From NCBI GenBank assembly GCA_002386945.1, contig DGKH01000067.1, forward strand, positions 1 to 6,434: 6,434 nt of DNA, written 5' to 3'. Position numbers and translations under genes: made by a program. A model generated the notes under the pieces. That model was not told the DNA's origin. It made no database searches and was given only the letters and a program-made list of their open reading frames with translations. The stretch comes from Proteobacteria bacterium UBA4575. GTDB taxonomy: Bacteria > Pseudomonadota > Gammaproteobacteria > UBA4575. Positions 1 to 6,434 of the stretch are shown here, piece by piece; positions within the stretch are counted from its first letter, which is position 1; every line of letters starts with the position of its first letter.

Positions 1-806
1 GCTAAAGGTTCACACTCGCTGTGAGTAGGTGTTTTCAAGACAGGTGCCAGCAGGATACAGCGCAACGACAAGGCATTCGCCATACTCAACTCTTCCTCAT
101 TATGTACCGACGCTGAGAAATACTGATGCCTCTCTCCCGATTGATGTTTTGCGTAGGCAAGGCGTAATTGCTTGGTACTTAAATGTAAGTAGGGCCACTG
201 CTCTGCTGTAAGCCAATGCAGCGGACAATTTAATATCAACTGCGCTTGCTGTTCTGCCACCAAGTCTTGCACGCTATCCAGTAGTTTGAAGTAATGCTGC
301 TTCGAGAGTGTTTGCGCACGTAATTGAATTAACTGAATACCAGCTGCAAGCTGCGTTTCAATCTGTTGCTCTAATTGATCAGTCAGCACAGCCTGATCTG
401 CAATCATATAGCGCGTCTCTAATTGCAACGCCCGCACTATCGTTTGATTGGCTGGCGGCATATTTGCCAAGGATAAATCTGCCAGTGCTTGCCAACATAC
501 TAACTGACCTTCATCACCTGTTGGCAGATGCTCATAGGCCTCAACAACAAACACGTGAAAGCGAATAGCCAACCCTGGATATTGGTAATCAAAGCTAAGG
601 AAAAATTTTGCCTGAGTGACTACAATCCCAAGCTCTTCTTTTAATTCACGACGCAAAGCCATTTTGGGTGATTCCCCCAGCTCTACCTTGCCGCCTGGAA
701 ACTCCCATAAACGAGCCATATGCACGTTTTCAGCACGTTGCTGAACGAGGATGTCAGATGATTGATTATGTATCAGTGCAATTGCTACATGCAGGGGATC
801 ATGCAT
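1..806 (-). CDS. mutT: MutT-type Nudix hydrolase fused to a thiamine-phosphate-synthase-like domain (3' end cut by window edge)
   Basis: The frame is open from the ATG at 806 to the window edge, giving 268 complete codons with no stop. The N-terminal domain is a MutT-type Nudix pyrophosphohydrolase. Its Nudix box at residues 39-61 fits GX5EX7REUXEEXGU exactly (GKVELGE...RELKEELGI). A PPAN motif at residues 117-120 places an Asn where E. coli MutT Asn119 reads 8-oxoguanine, so cleansing 8-oxo-dGTP to the monophosphate is the likely job. From about residue 133 a TenI/ThiE-like (TPS) barrel begins: YMIAD, QLRAQTLS (161-168), SVHNEEEL and APVLKTPTH (254-262). Several ThiE phosphate or metal ligands look replaced, so thiamine synthesis is unlikely and the role of this half is unknown. 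By comparison with such fusions, about 40-50 residues are missing at the C-terminus. The start lies 29 bp after the argJ stop and has no clear Shine-Dalgarno, so expression probably depends on the secA-argJ transcript. The Nudix call is very secure. Confidence 0.93.
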   Translation of the reverse strand, partial: MHDPLHVAIALIHNQSSDILVQQRAENVHMARLWEFPGGKVELGESPKMALRRELKEELGIVVTQAKFFLSFDYQYPGLAIRFHVFVVEAYEHLPTGDEGQLVCWQALADLSLANMPPANQTIVRALQLETRYMIADQAVLTDQLEQQIETQLAAGIQLIQLRAQTLSKQHYFKLLDSVQDLVAEQQAQLILNCPLHWLTAEQWPYLHLSTKQLRLAYAKHQSGERHQYFSASVHNEEELSMANALSLRCILLAPVLKTPTHSECEPL

Positions 807-835
807 ATGAATTTGGCATACAGGTCTGATTAAAT

Positions 836-2053
836 TTAGGTTCGATATTCTGCGTTGATACGAATGTATTCATGCGTCAAGTCACAGGTCCATACTGTAA
901 CTGTTTCAATGCCATCATTTAAATCGATGAGCAGATTAATTTCATCCTGCATGAATGCAGCCTTACCCTGCGCTTCACTATAGCTAGAGTGGATACGTCC
1001 ATCTTTCCAGATCACCACATCATTTACTGTCAGACTGGCTTTAGCTAGATCTAATCGGTCTGATTCGATCTTACCAGCAGCGGCAAGAATTCGGCCCCAA
1101 TTAGCATCAGAGGCAGCTAGAGCCGTCTTGACTAGAGGTGAGTTAGCCACCGACATAGCTATCTGTTTAGCTAAGCCTTTATCTGCTGCGGTCGCCACTT
1201 GCACACTAACGAACTTAGTCGCGCCCTCACCATCACGCACTATCGATTGCGCTAGAGCCTGCATCACATCACACAACGCAGTTTGAAATTCCAGCTGTTG
1301 TGCCGGTGTTAGATCAGCATAATTTAATTTGGCACTGCCACTAGCGATGAGCACACAGGCATCATTGGTTGAGGTATCACTATCTACCGTAATGGAATTA
1401 AAAGACTGCTCAACCGTCTCATCCAATAAACGCTTTAATACATCTTTAGAAATCACTAGATCAGTAGCGACATAGGCCAACATAGTTGCCATATTTGGCG
1501 AAATCATGCCTGAACCTTTAGTCATACCGGTAATCGTAATCGCTTTACCATTCAGTATGATTTTTTTGCTTTGGGCCTTGGCTACAATATCAGTTGTTAG
1601 GATAGCAGCAGCGGCCTGCAACCAATGATCCTCAGAGAGCTGCTGCTGTAGATCAGCTAAACAGACCTTAATCTTATCGCTATCCAGTAGCTCACCAATT
1701 ACACCAGTGGAAAATGGCAGTACTTGATTGGCATTAACAGCACATTGATTAGCCACATCTAAACAAGTTTTTTCTGCTGCCTGCATGCCGGCACTACCCG
1801 TACCTGCATTAGCATTGCCCGCGTTGATAATAAGATAGCGTGGCGTGGTTGCTTGTAAGTGAGCTAACGCTAACTCAACTGGGGGTGCACGAAATTTATT
1901 CTGGGTGAATACCGCTGCCACTTCGGCCGCTGGATCAATCTCAATCAATACCAAATCATCACGATTTTGATAACGCATAGCTGAAGCGGCAGTCGCTAAA
2001 CGCACACCAGGTACAGGCAGTAAGGCAGTCGGTGCGGTTAAGTTAACAGGCAT
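836..2053 (-). CDS. argJ: ArgJ, glutamate N-acetyltransferase / ornithine acetyltransferase precursor
   Basis: The product has 405 residues, the usual ArgJ length. ArgJ moves the acetyl group from N-acetylornithine to glutamate in the cytoplasmic cyclic arginine pathway. Bifunctional forms also make N-acetylglutamate from acetyl-CoA; sequence alone does not settle which type this is. The proenzyme cleaves itself into two chains. The cleavage motif KGSGMISPNMATMLAY lies at residues 179-194, with Thr190 as the expected new N-terminal nucleophile after Ala189. The oxyanion-hole pair is in the STGVIGE motif (Thr116-Gly117). Other family marks are NAGNANAGTG (77-86), DSDTSTND, the SDANWGRI segment and the C-terminal EYIRINAEYRT. 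The N-terminus MPVNLTAPTALLPVPGVRL aligns with family starts, which supports the ATG at 2053. This start is only 9 bp after the secA stop and has no clear ribosome-binding site, so translational coupling to secA is likely. Nothing looks truncated. Confidence 0.97.
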   Translation of the reverse strand: MPVNLTAPTALLPVPGVRLATAASAMRYQNRDDLVLIEIDPAAEVAAVFTQNKFRAPPVELALAHLQATTPRYLIINAGNANAGTGSAGMQAAEKTCLDVANQCAVNANQVLPFSTGVIGELLDSDKIKVCLADLQQQLSEDHWLQAAAAILTTDIVAKAQSKKIILNGKAITITGMTKGSGMISPNMATMLAYVATDLVISKDVLKRLLDETVEQSFNSITVDSDTSTNDACVLIASGSAKLNYADLTPAQQLEFQTALCDVMQALAQSIVRDGEGATKFVSVQVATAADKGLAKQIAMSVANSPLVKTALAASDANWGRILAAAGKIESDRLDLAKASLTVNDVVIWKDGRIHSSYSEAQGKAAFMQDEINLLIDLNDGIETVTVWTCDLTHEYIRINAEYRT

Positions 2054-2062
2054 GGCTAAGTT

Positions 2063-4792
2063 CTAAGCTAACTTACCGTGGCATTGCTTAAACTTCTTAC
2101 CAGAACCACAGGGACAAGGATCGTTACGGCCAATCTTATCTGGAACACGCATCGGCGCTGTTACTGGCTTGCTACGTTTTTTACTCGCAGGCCTTTCAGC
2201 ATTATCTTGTGGCTGCGGGTTAAGAATATTACTGGCTGCCTCATGACGCATTTCAACGGCGTCTTGCTCTGGCTTAAAGACCGGTTCAAATTCTGGTTTC
2301 TGTGCTGCCTCAAACTGAATCTTACAAAGCAGACCTACCGTATCTGATTTAATCTGATCCAATAACTGCTGAAACATATCAAATGCTTCACGCTTATATT
2401 CTTGTTTTGGATTTTTCTGTGCATATCCTCGCAGGCCAATACTTTGACGCAAATAATCCATCGCTGCCAAGTGTTCTTTCCACTTACCATCAAGAATCTG
2501 CATCATAATATCTTTCTTCAGATTCTTCATAACGTCTGCGCCAATCAATTCTTCCTTGGCACTCAGCAGATCGTTTACTTCTTGGTGGATACGTTGACGC
2601 AGACTCTCTTCATGCAACTTATCGTCTTCATCTAGCCACTGATTGATGTCCGCTTTCAGACCCAGCTCTTTATCCAGAGCAGCCGTTAGACCTTTAGGGT
2701 CCCACTGTTCAGGCATGCTCTGTGGCGCGATATAGCCACTAATAATATCCTCAACCACATCGAAGCAGATCGCCTCTATATTCTCATTGATATCATCAGC
2801 CAGCATCAGCTCATTACGCTGTTCGTACACCACTTTACGTTGATCGTTAGCGACATCATCATATTCCAACAGATGCTTTCGTATATCAAAGTTATGTGAT
2901 TCTACTTTTCGCTGTGCATTTTCAATCGCCTTACTAACCCAAGGGTGTTCAATCGCCTCACCCTCTTCCATACCTAACTTTTGCATCATGGTGCGCACGC
3001 GATCAGAAGCAAAGAGGCGCATTAAGGTATCTTCCATAGACAGGTAAAAACGACTGGAGCCAGGATCACCCTGACGGCCAGAACGTCCGCGCAATTGATT
3101 ATCAATACGTCTAGACTCGTGTCTTTCTGTGCCAATGATATGTAAACCACCGGCAGCTAAGACCTGTTCGTTGGCTTGTTTCCAATCGACCCTTAGCTTT
3201 TCTATAACCGTCGAATCACCCTCTTCACCTAGGGCATCAATCTCTGGTTGAATGTTGCCACCGAGCACAATATCAGTACCACGACCGGCCATATTAGTGG
3301 CAATAGTAACTGCTTTAGGACGCCCAGCTTGAATAATAATCTGCGATTCAGAGGCATGATGTTTTGCATTCAATACCTGGTGCTCGATACCTGCTTCAGT
3401 TAACAGTGTATCCAAAACCTCAGAGGACTCAATCGAAGCGGTTCCAACCAAAACAGGCTGTCCCCTAGAGGCACAATCACGCACATCTTCTAGGATAGCC
3501 TGATACTTATCTTGCATCGTGAGATACACCAGATCACTACGGTCATCACGTATCGCATCTTGGTTAGTTGGTACAACGACTACTTCAAGACCATAGATTT
3601 GTTCAAACTCAAATGCTTCAGTATCAGCAGTACCTGTCATACCACTCAGCTTATCGTATAGACGGAAATAGTTTTGGAAGGTGATCGAAGCTAGGGTCTG
3701 ATTCTCGTTTTGAATCTCTACGCCTTCTTTTGCTTCCACTGCTTGATGCAGCCCTTCAGACCAGCGACGTCCAGGCATAGTACGGCCAGTAAATTCGTCG
3801 ACAATCACAATCTCGTTGTCACGCACAATGTAATCGACGTTCTTTTGGAACAGGACATTGGCGCGCAGAGAGGCATTCATATGATGCAGTAAGCTAATAT
3901 TAGCGCTGTCATATAAAGAGTCATCGGCTTCTAATAAACCAGCCTCAATAAGTAACTCTTCAATATGTTCATGGCCCTGCTCACTGAGGAAAATTTGTTT
4001 TGATTTCTCATCAACAAGGTAGTCGCCTTCACTTTCCTCATCAGCTTGACGTGAAAGTGACGGTACTATCTTATTCGCATGTTCATATAAGTCAGAACTG
4101 TCATTCGTAGGACCTGAAATAATCAGTGGTGTACGAGCTTCATCAATAAGAATTGAATCGACCTCATCAACCACGGCAAAGAATGGTGCACGCATGACTT
4201 TTTGATCGGCTGCGAATTTCATATTATCGCGCAGGTAATCGAAACCAAACTCATTATTAGTGCCGTAGGTAATGTCTGAAAGATAGGCATCACGACGTTG
4301 TTCATCTGGCAGACCGCCGGTAATAACTCCAACGCTCATCCCGAGGAAGGTATACAACTTACCCATCCAGGCTGCATCTCGTTCGGCCAAGTAATCATTC
4401 ACAGTAACAACGTGAACGCCCTCACCTTGCAAGGCATTTAGATAGACTGCCAGGGTAGCGACCAAGGTCTTACCTTCACCAGTACGCATCTCAGCGATAT
4501 TGCCATTATGTAATACCAAGGCACCAACTAATTGCACATCATAATGACGCATACCCATCACCCGAACACCTGCTTCACGAACTACCGCAAAAGCTTCAGG
4601 GATCAGTGAATCTAATGTAGCACCAGCTGCCAACCGAGCCTTGAACTCTTCTGTTTTGGCGCTCAGCTCAACATCACTAAGGGGCTGCATCTGTGCTGCC
4701 TGATCATTAATCTGGACAACCAGTTTTTTATATTTTGATAGCACTCGTTGATTACGACTACCAAAGATTTTTTTTGCGATTTTTCCAATCAT
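2063..4792 (-). CDS. secA: SecA, preprotein translocase ATPase
   Basis: The product is a complete 909-residue SecA (E. coli SecA has 901), the motor that pushes unfolded preproteins through SecYEG. Visible in order are: the amphipathic N-terminus [16 protein letters not shown]; Walker A MRTGEGKT with Lys108; [14 protein letters not shown] (177-190); Walker B DEVD (209-212) followed by [16 protein letters not shown]; the preprotein cross-linking region, roughly 220-370; the second nucleotide-binding fold with [12 protein letters not shown] (384-395), [15 protein letters not shown] (499-513) and [17 protein letters not shown] (566-582); and the helical scaffold and IRA1 region around 760-800. 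After a low-complexity linker (about 830-880) comes a zinc- and SecB-binding tail, [13 protein letters not shown], with Cys893, Cys895, Cys904 and His905. No key residue is missing. The ATG at 4792 matches the family start but has no clear Shine-Dalgarno upstream. No secM-like arrest gene precedes it; the upstream gene encodes an M23 peptidase. argJ follows after 9 bp. Confidence 0.99.
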   Translation of the reverse strand: MIGKIAKKIFGSRNQRVLSKYKKLVVQINDQAAQMQPLSDVELSAKTEEFKARLAAGATLDSLIPEAFAVVREAGVRVMGMRHYDVQLVGALVLHNGNIAEMRTGEGKTLVATLAVYLNALQGEGVHVVTVNDYLAERDAAWMGKLYTFLGMSVGVITGGLPDEQRRDAYLSDITYGTNNEFGFDYLRDNMKFAADQKVMRAPFFAVVDEVDSILIDEARTPLIISGPTNDSSDLYEHANKIVPSLSRQADEESEGDYLVDEKSKQIFLSEQGHEHIEELLIEAGLLEADDSLYDSANISLLHHMNASLRANVLFQKNVDYIVRDNEIVIVDEFTGRTMPGRRWSEGLHQAVEAKEGVEIQNENQTLASITFQNYFRLYDKLSGMTGTADTEAFEFEQIYGLEVVVVPTNQDAIRDDRSDLVYLTMQDKYQAILEDVRDCASRGQPVLVGTASIESSEVLDTLLTEAGIEHQVLNAKHHASESQIIIQAGRPKAVTIATNMAGRGTDIVLGGNIQPEIDALGEEGDSTVIEKLRVDWKQANEQVLAAGGLHIIGTERHESRRIDNQLRGRSGRQGDPGSSRFYLSMEDTLMRLFASDRVRTMMQKLGMEEGEAIEHPWVSKAIENAQRKVESHNFDIRKHLLEYDDVANDQRKVVYEQRNELMLADDINENIEAICFDVVEDIISGYIAPQSMPEQWDPKGLTAALDKELGLKADINQWLDEDDKLHEESLRQRIHQEVNDLLSAKEELIGADVMKNLKKDIMMQILDGKWKEHLAAMDYLRQSIGLRGYAQKNPKQEYKREAFDMFQQLLDQIKSDTVGLLCKIQFEAAQKPEFEPVFKPEQDAVEMRHEAASNILNPQPQDNAERPASKKRSKPVTAPMRVPDKIGRNDPCPCGSGKKFKQCHGKLA

Positions 4793-4823
4793 ATATAAGA
4801 GATCGACTAAGACGTTAAAGTAA

Positions 4824-4849
4824 GGCGCAGATCAATTTCATCTTGCACC
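4824..4849 (-). promoter_or_regulatory. Bulged stem-loop in the secA leader
   Basis: Read on the minus strand, GGTGC-A-AGAT (4849-4840) can pair with ATCTGCGCC (4832-4824). This gives nine base pairs including one G-T wobble, one bulged A at 4844 and a 7-nt loop, GAAATTG. It ends 31 bp before the secA start codon. The sequence after it is T-rich but interrupted (TTACTTTAACG), so it is not a standard intrinsic terminator. It could be a 5' stabilising stem, a protein-binding leader element or a weak attenuator between the M23 gene and secA. The pairing is read directly; any function is inference. Confidence 0.4.
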
Positions 4850-4857
4850 GCATACAA

Positions 4858-4887
4858 TTTATAAGTCTCTGACTGCCATACAGACAA
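4858..4887 (-). promoter_or_regulatory. Possible sigma70-type promoter for secA-argJ-mutT
   Basis: On the minus strand a -35-like TTGTCT (4887-4882; four of six consensus bases) is followed after 18 bp by a -10-like TATAAA (4863-4858; five of six). Transcription would begin near 4850-4852, just at the base of the leader stem-loop and about 60 nt before the secA ATG. The 157-bp gap between the M23 gene and secA is much larger than the gaps after secA, which suits a separate promoter. A match like this can occur by chance in AT-rich DNA. Confidence 0.35.
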
Positions 4888-4949
4888 AGGCTTGTTTATT
4901 CTGTTCAAATATTTTTTCGCCACCTTAGAATGTCTTATTACTAGGGCGC

Positions 4950-5876
4950 TTATTTCGAGTGATTAAGGAACTTCACAGGATTAACATGACGTCCATTTTT
5001 TAGTACTTCGAAATGAACATGTGGACCGGTTGAGCGTCCCGTACTCCCTATTGCAGCAATGACATCACCACGCTTAACCACTTGACCTGGGTTAACGTAA
5101 AAATCTTTACTATGCCCATAGCGTGTTATATAACCATTGCCGTGATCAATCTCGACTAGATTGCCATAACCACTTTTTTTAACTGCTAAAGTCACAATCC
5201 CATCAGCTACAGCTAAAACATCTGCACCCGCTTTACCGGCAAAATCGATGCCTTTATGCAATGCTTTACGACCAGTAAAGGGATCAGTACGTTCACCAAA
5301 ATTGGATGAAATCCAACCCTTTCTAATCGGACGACCACTTGGCATGGTGTCTTCATTTCGCTGCCGTGAGCTTAAGACTGCATCCAAGGTTAGTAATTTA
5401 TTCTGCTGACTCTGTAATTCAGACTCGATCAAATTCAGTGTGTGTTCCATTTCTGAGAGCAATTCGACATGATCACTACTGTCTACTAAGGCTGCTGCTG
5501 GACCACCAAAGCCAAGATCCGAGTTAAAATCAATCTCCAAATCATCGATTTCAGCGGTAATCATCAATTTATTACCAATGGCTTCTAAACGGTTAATATA
5601 GGCCTGAAAATACGCGATCTTCTGCGTTAATGCCTCTATCTGCGCTTCACTCTCACCCCGCATACCCTCTAACAGGCTATGCTGCTGCGCTACATCATTC
5701 TTCCATTGCGCTAATAACGTTTGCTGACCAAAACTACCACCAAGATAGTAGCCCGTAAGCCCACAGCTGACGGCCAATATCACCAGGCCTAGCCGAACTA
5801 GCACACGTTGGCGCTGGCTATACAACGAGAGGTTTAGACGTCGCTTAATGCCACGAGGGGAGATGAGTACGTTCAT
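4950..5876 (-). CDS. Membrane-anchored M23 family (LytM-type) peptidoglycan endopeptidase
   Basis: The product has 308 residues. A short basic N-terminus is followed by one hydrophobic segment at about 25-47 (VLVRLGLVILAVSCGLTGYY), which should act as an uncleaved inner-membrane anchor leaving the rest in the periplasm. Residues about 50-175 are rich in Gln, Leu and Glu and look coiled-coil, as in EnvC, NlpD and related factors. The C-terminal M23 domain (about 185-304) begins PIRKGWISSNFGERTDPFTG. All catalytic and zinc positions are present: His207 and Asp211 in HKGID, His255 in YGHS, and His286 and His288 in HVHFE. It is therefore probably an active endopeptidase cutting peptide cross-links, not a degenerate amidase activator. 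A gene of this type commonly sits between the DUF721 gene and secA in Pseudomonas-like genomes. The ATG at 5876 gives a sensible N-terminus but has no clear Shine-Dalgarno. The exact substrate and paralogue name cannot be decided from sequence alone. Confidence 0.93.
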   Translation of the reverse strand: MNVLISPRGIKRRLNLSLYSQRQRVLVRLGLVILAVSCGLTGYYLGGSFGQQTLLAQWKNDVAQQHSLLEGMRGESEAQIEALTQKIAYFQAYINRLEAIGNKLMITAEIDDLEIDFNSDLGFGGPAAALVDSSDHVELLSEMEHTLNLIESELQSQQNKLLTLDAVLSSRQRNEDTMPSGRPIRKGWISSNFGERTDPFTGRKALHKGIDFAGKAGADVLAVADGIVTLAVKKSGYGNLVEIDHGNGYITRYGHSKDFYVNPGQVVKRGDVIAAIGSTGRSTGPHVHFEVLKNGRHVNPVKFLNHSK

Positions 5877-5954
5877 TTGGGTTATTCTACGGCCTTGGGG
5901 TGCTTTCGTATATAGAGTGCTCGGGCGTCAAATCACTACTAGTTTTGTCATATT
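5877..5954. promoter_or_regulatory. Divergent intergenic region between the M23 gene and dciA
   Basis: These 78 bp separate two start codons that point away from each other, so promoters for both genes are expected here or nearby. A symmetric TATATA at 5909-5914 could serve as a -10 box in either direction. I find no -35 element at the right distance: TTGACG on the minus strand at 5931-5926 is only 11 bp from it. No Shine-Dalgarno is evident before either ATG. I see no clear operator. Confidence 0.3.
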
Positions 5955-6335
5955 ATGCAATCGATCAGCCATCTCATTCATCGGCATTATCTAAAGAAAG
6001 CCGCCTTTCTAGGCCAACTTAGCGCCAGCATACGTAGCCGTTTATCACCGGATTTAGCGCCACATTGCTGGGTTGCAGATATCGCAACCAACCAACTGAC
6101 CATCATCACCAATCGAGCAGAGCGTGCAACTCTGCTGCGCTACCAGCAACATGAGATCTTAAAACAGCTGAACGAGGAGTTCTCAGCTGAATTAGGTCGA
6201 CCTCTTTATCGCCTACGCGTTCGATTGGATCACCGTATGTCCGATAATATTATAAAACCGACAAAATCTGGCATGAATCCACATAGCTCCCGCTATAAAT
6301 CAGAATGCAAAAAACTACGTAAGATTCTTGAATAA
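5955..6335 (+). CDS. dciA: DUF721 protein, DciA-type helicase loader
   Basis: The product is a small 126-residue DUF721 protein. The family includes DciA, which binds the replicative helicase DnaB and helps load it in bacteria lacking DnaC or DnaI. The DUF721 domain covers about residues 5-92. Its recognisable core is LAPHCWVADIATNQLTIIT (34-52) followed by the very typical NRAERATLLRYQQHEILKQL (53-72), which corresponds to the ATRLRYQ signature of the family. The tail (about 94-126) is Lys- and Arg-rich and looks disordered; it could contact DNA, which is inference. The gene stands alone on the plus strand, divergent from the M23 gene and convergent with ftsZ, with 12 bp between the two stop codons. 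The position between the ftsZ end and secA is where gammaproteobacterial DUF721 genes are usually found. The ATG at 5955 is the only Met before residue 95, so the start is well defined despite lacking a Shine-Dalgarno. Confidence 0.88.
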   Translation: MQSISHLIHRHYLKKAAFLGQLSASIRSRLSPDLAPHCWVADIATNQLTIITNRAERATLLRYQQHEILKQLNEEFSAELGRPLYRLRVRLDHRMSDNIIKPTKSGMNPHSSRYKSECKKLRKILE

Positions 6336-6348
6336 ACTAGACCCTTAC
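6309..6348 (-). terminator. Probable Rho-independent terminator of ftsZ, inside the 3' end of dciA
   Basis: On the minus strand, starting at the last base of the ftsZ stop codon, GTAAGG (6348-6343) pairs with TCTTAC (6324-6319) with one G-T wobble. After a single G/A mismatch, TCT (6341-6339) pairs with AGA (6328-6326) around a 10-nt loop. Four bases after the stem comes TTTTTT (6314-6309). The stem is AT-rich and moderate in strength. It lies across the tandem ftsZ stops (TAG TAA) and the final codons of dciA on the other strand. No matching T-tract serves dciA in the plus direction. Confidence 0.5.
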
Positions 6349-6434
6349 TAATCTGCCTGACGACGTAAGAAAGCAGGAATATCTAGATAGTCTTCATCTA
6401 AGCTTCCGGCAGTCGCTGTATTATTATCTTCAGC
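6348..6434 (-). CDS. ftsZ: FtsZ, cell-division tubulin homologue (C-terminal 28 residues only)
   Basis: Reading leftward from the window edge in frame gives 28 residues, ending in DEDYLDIPAFLRRQAD and a TAG stop that is immediately followed by TAA. This is the conserved C-terminal peptide of FtsZ, nearly identical to the E. coli tail DYLDIPAFLRKQAD. FtsA and ZipA bind it to tether the Z-ring to the membrane, and regulators such as MinC also contact it. The residues before it (AEDNNTATAGSL) are the end of the variable linker. The GTPase domain lies outside the window. In most relatives lpxC follows ftsZ on the same strand; here the convergent dciA gene follows directly. The tail is distinctive enough that the identification is firm despite its length. 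Confidence 0.95.
   Translation of the reverse strand, partial: AEDNNTATAGSLDEDYLDIPAFLRRQAD

Noticed and set aside
29..211. Plus-strand open frame of 60 codons near the left edge
   Set aside because: It is opposite the TPS-like domain of the fusion gene and has no recognisable features.
308..568. Plus-strand open frame of 86 codons
   Set aside because: It lies antisense to the MutT-TPS fusion gene, whose Nudix box and TPS motifs are clear on the minus strand.
2078..2635. Two plus-strand open frames (89 and 77 codons) opposite the secA 3' half
   Set aside because: Both are shadows of secA coding sequence; their translations show no family resemblance.
3710..3892. Plus-strand open frame of 60 codons inside secA
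   Set aside because: It is antisense to the well-conserved SecA region around residues 300-360, with no independent support.
4906..4949. Possible terminator just after the M23 stop (GCGCCCTAG against CTAAGGTGGCG)
   Set aside because: Only about four contiguous pairs form, and the stem is followed by an A-rich run, not T, in the direction of transcription.
4793..4949. A SecM-like arrest peptide gene upstream of secA
   Set aside because: The 157-bp gap is far too short for a SecM-length gene and no arrest-like motif was seen in its frames.
5339..5527. Plus-strand open frame of 62 codons opposite the M23 gene
   Set aside because: It is antisense to the coiled-coil region and has no start signal or recognisable motif.
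5926..5931. TTGACG as a -35 box for the M23 gene
   Set aside because: The nearest -10-like TATATA is only 11 bp away and the sequence at the proper 17-bp spacing is CGAAAG.

Overview
This is a chromosomal housekeeping segment from a proteobacterium, most likely a gammaproteobacterium of moderate to low GC. The clues are the gene order, the FtsZ tail ending in IPAFLRRQAD, a SecA that keeps E. coli residue numbering at its ATPase motifs, and a MutT fused to a thiamine-phosphate-synthase-like domain. A betaproteobacterium is not excluded, because a secA-argJ neighbourhood also occurs there. I see no mobile elements, CRISPR arrays, rRNA or tRNA genes, or prophage genes.

Layout, left to right. 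Bases 1-806 (minus) hold a Nudix/MutT plus TPS-like fusion gene that runs off the left edge. Bases 836-2053 (minus) are argJ and 2063-4792 (minus) are secA. A 157-bp leader (4793-4949) upstream of secA contains a possible promoter and a bulged hairpin. Bases 4950-5876 (minus) encode a membrane-anchored M23 peptidase. A 78-bp divergent spacer (5877-5954) separates it from a DUF721/DciA-type gene on the plus strand (5955-6335). At the right edge, 6348-6434 (minus) is the last part of ftsZ, convergent with dciA. No stretch longer than 300 bp lacks a gene.

The genes join several core functions. ftsZ is the end of the division and cell-wall (dcw) cluster. The M23 enzyme probably trims peptidoglycan. 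SecA drives protein export, ArgJ recycles acetyl groups in arginine synthesis, MutT cleans the nucleotide pool and DciA loads the replicative helicase. The M23, secA, argJ and mutT genes run in one direction with small gaps after secA (9 and 29 bp), so secA-argJ-mutT is probably one transcript.

The main departures from the textbook arrangement are these. lpxC, normally directly after ftsZ, is absent from its usual slot. A probable ftsZ terminator lies inside the 3' coding end of dciA. The secA leader carries a stem-loop and no secM gene. None of the five visible start codons has a clear Shine-Dalgarno sequence. I found no convincing undescribed multi-gene system here.
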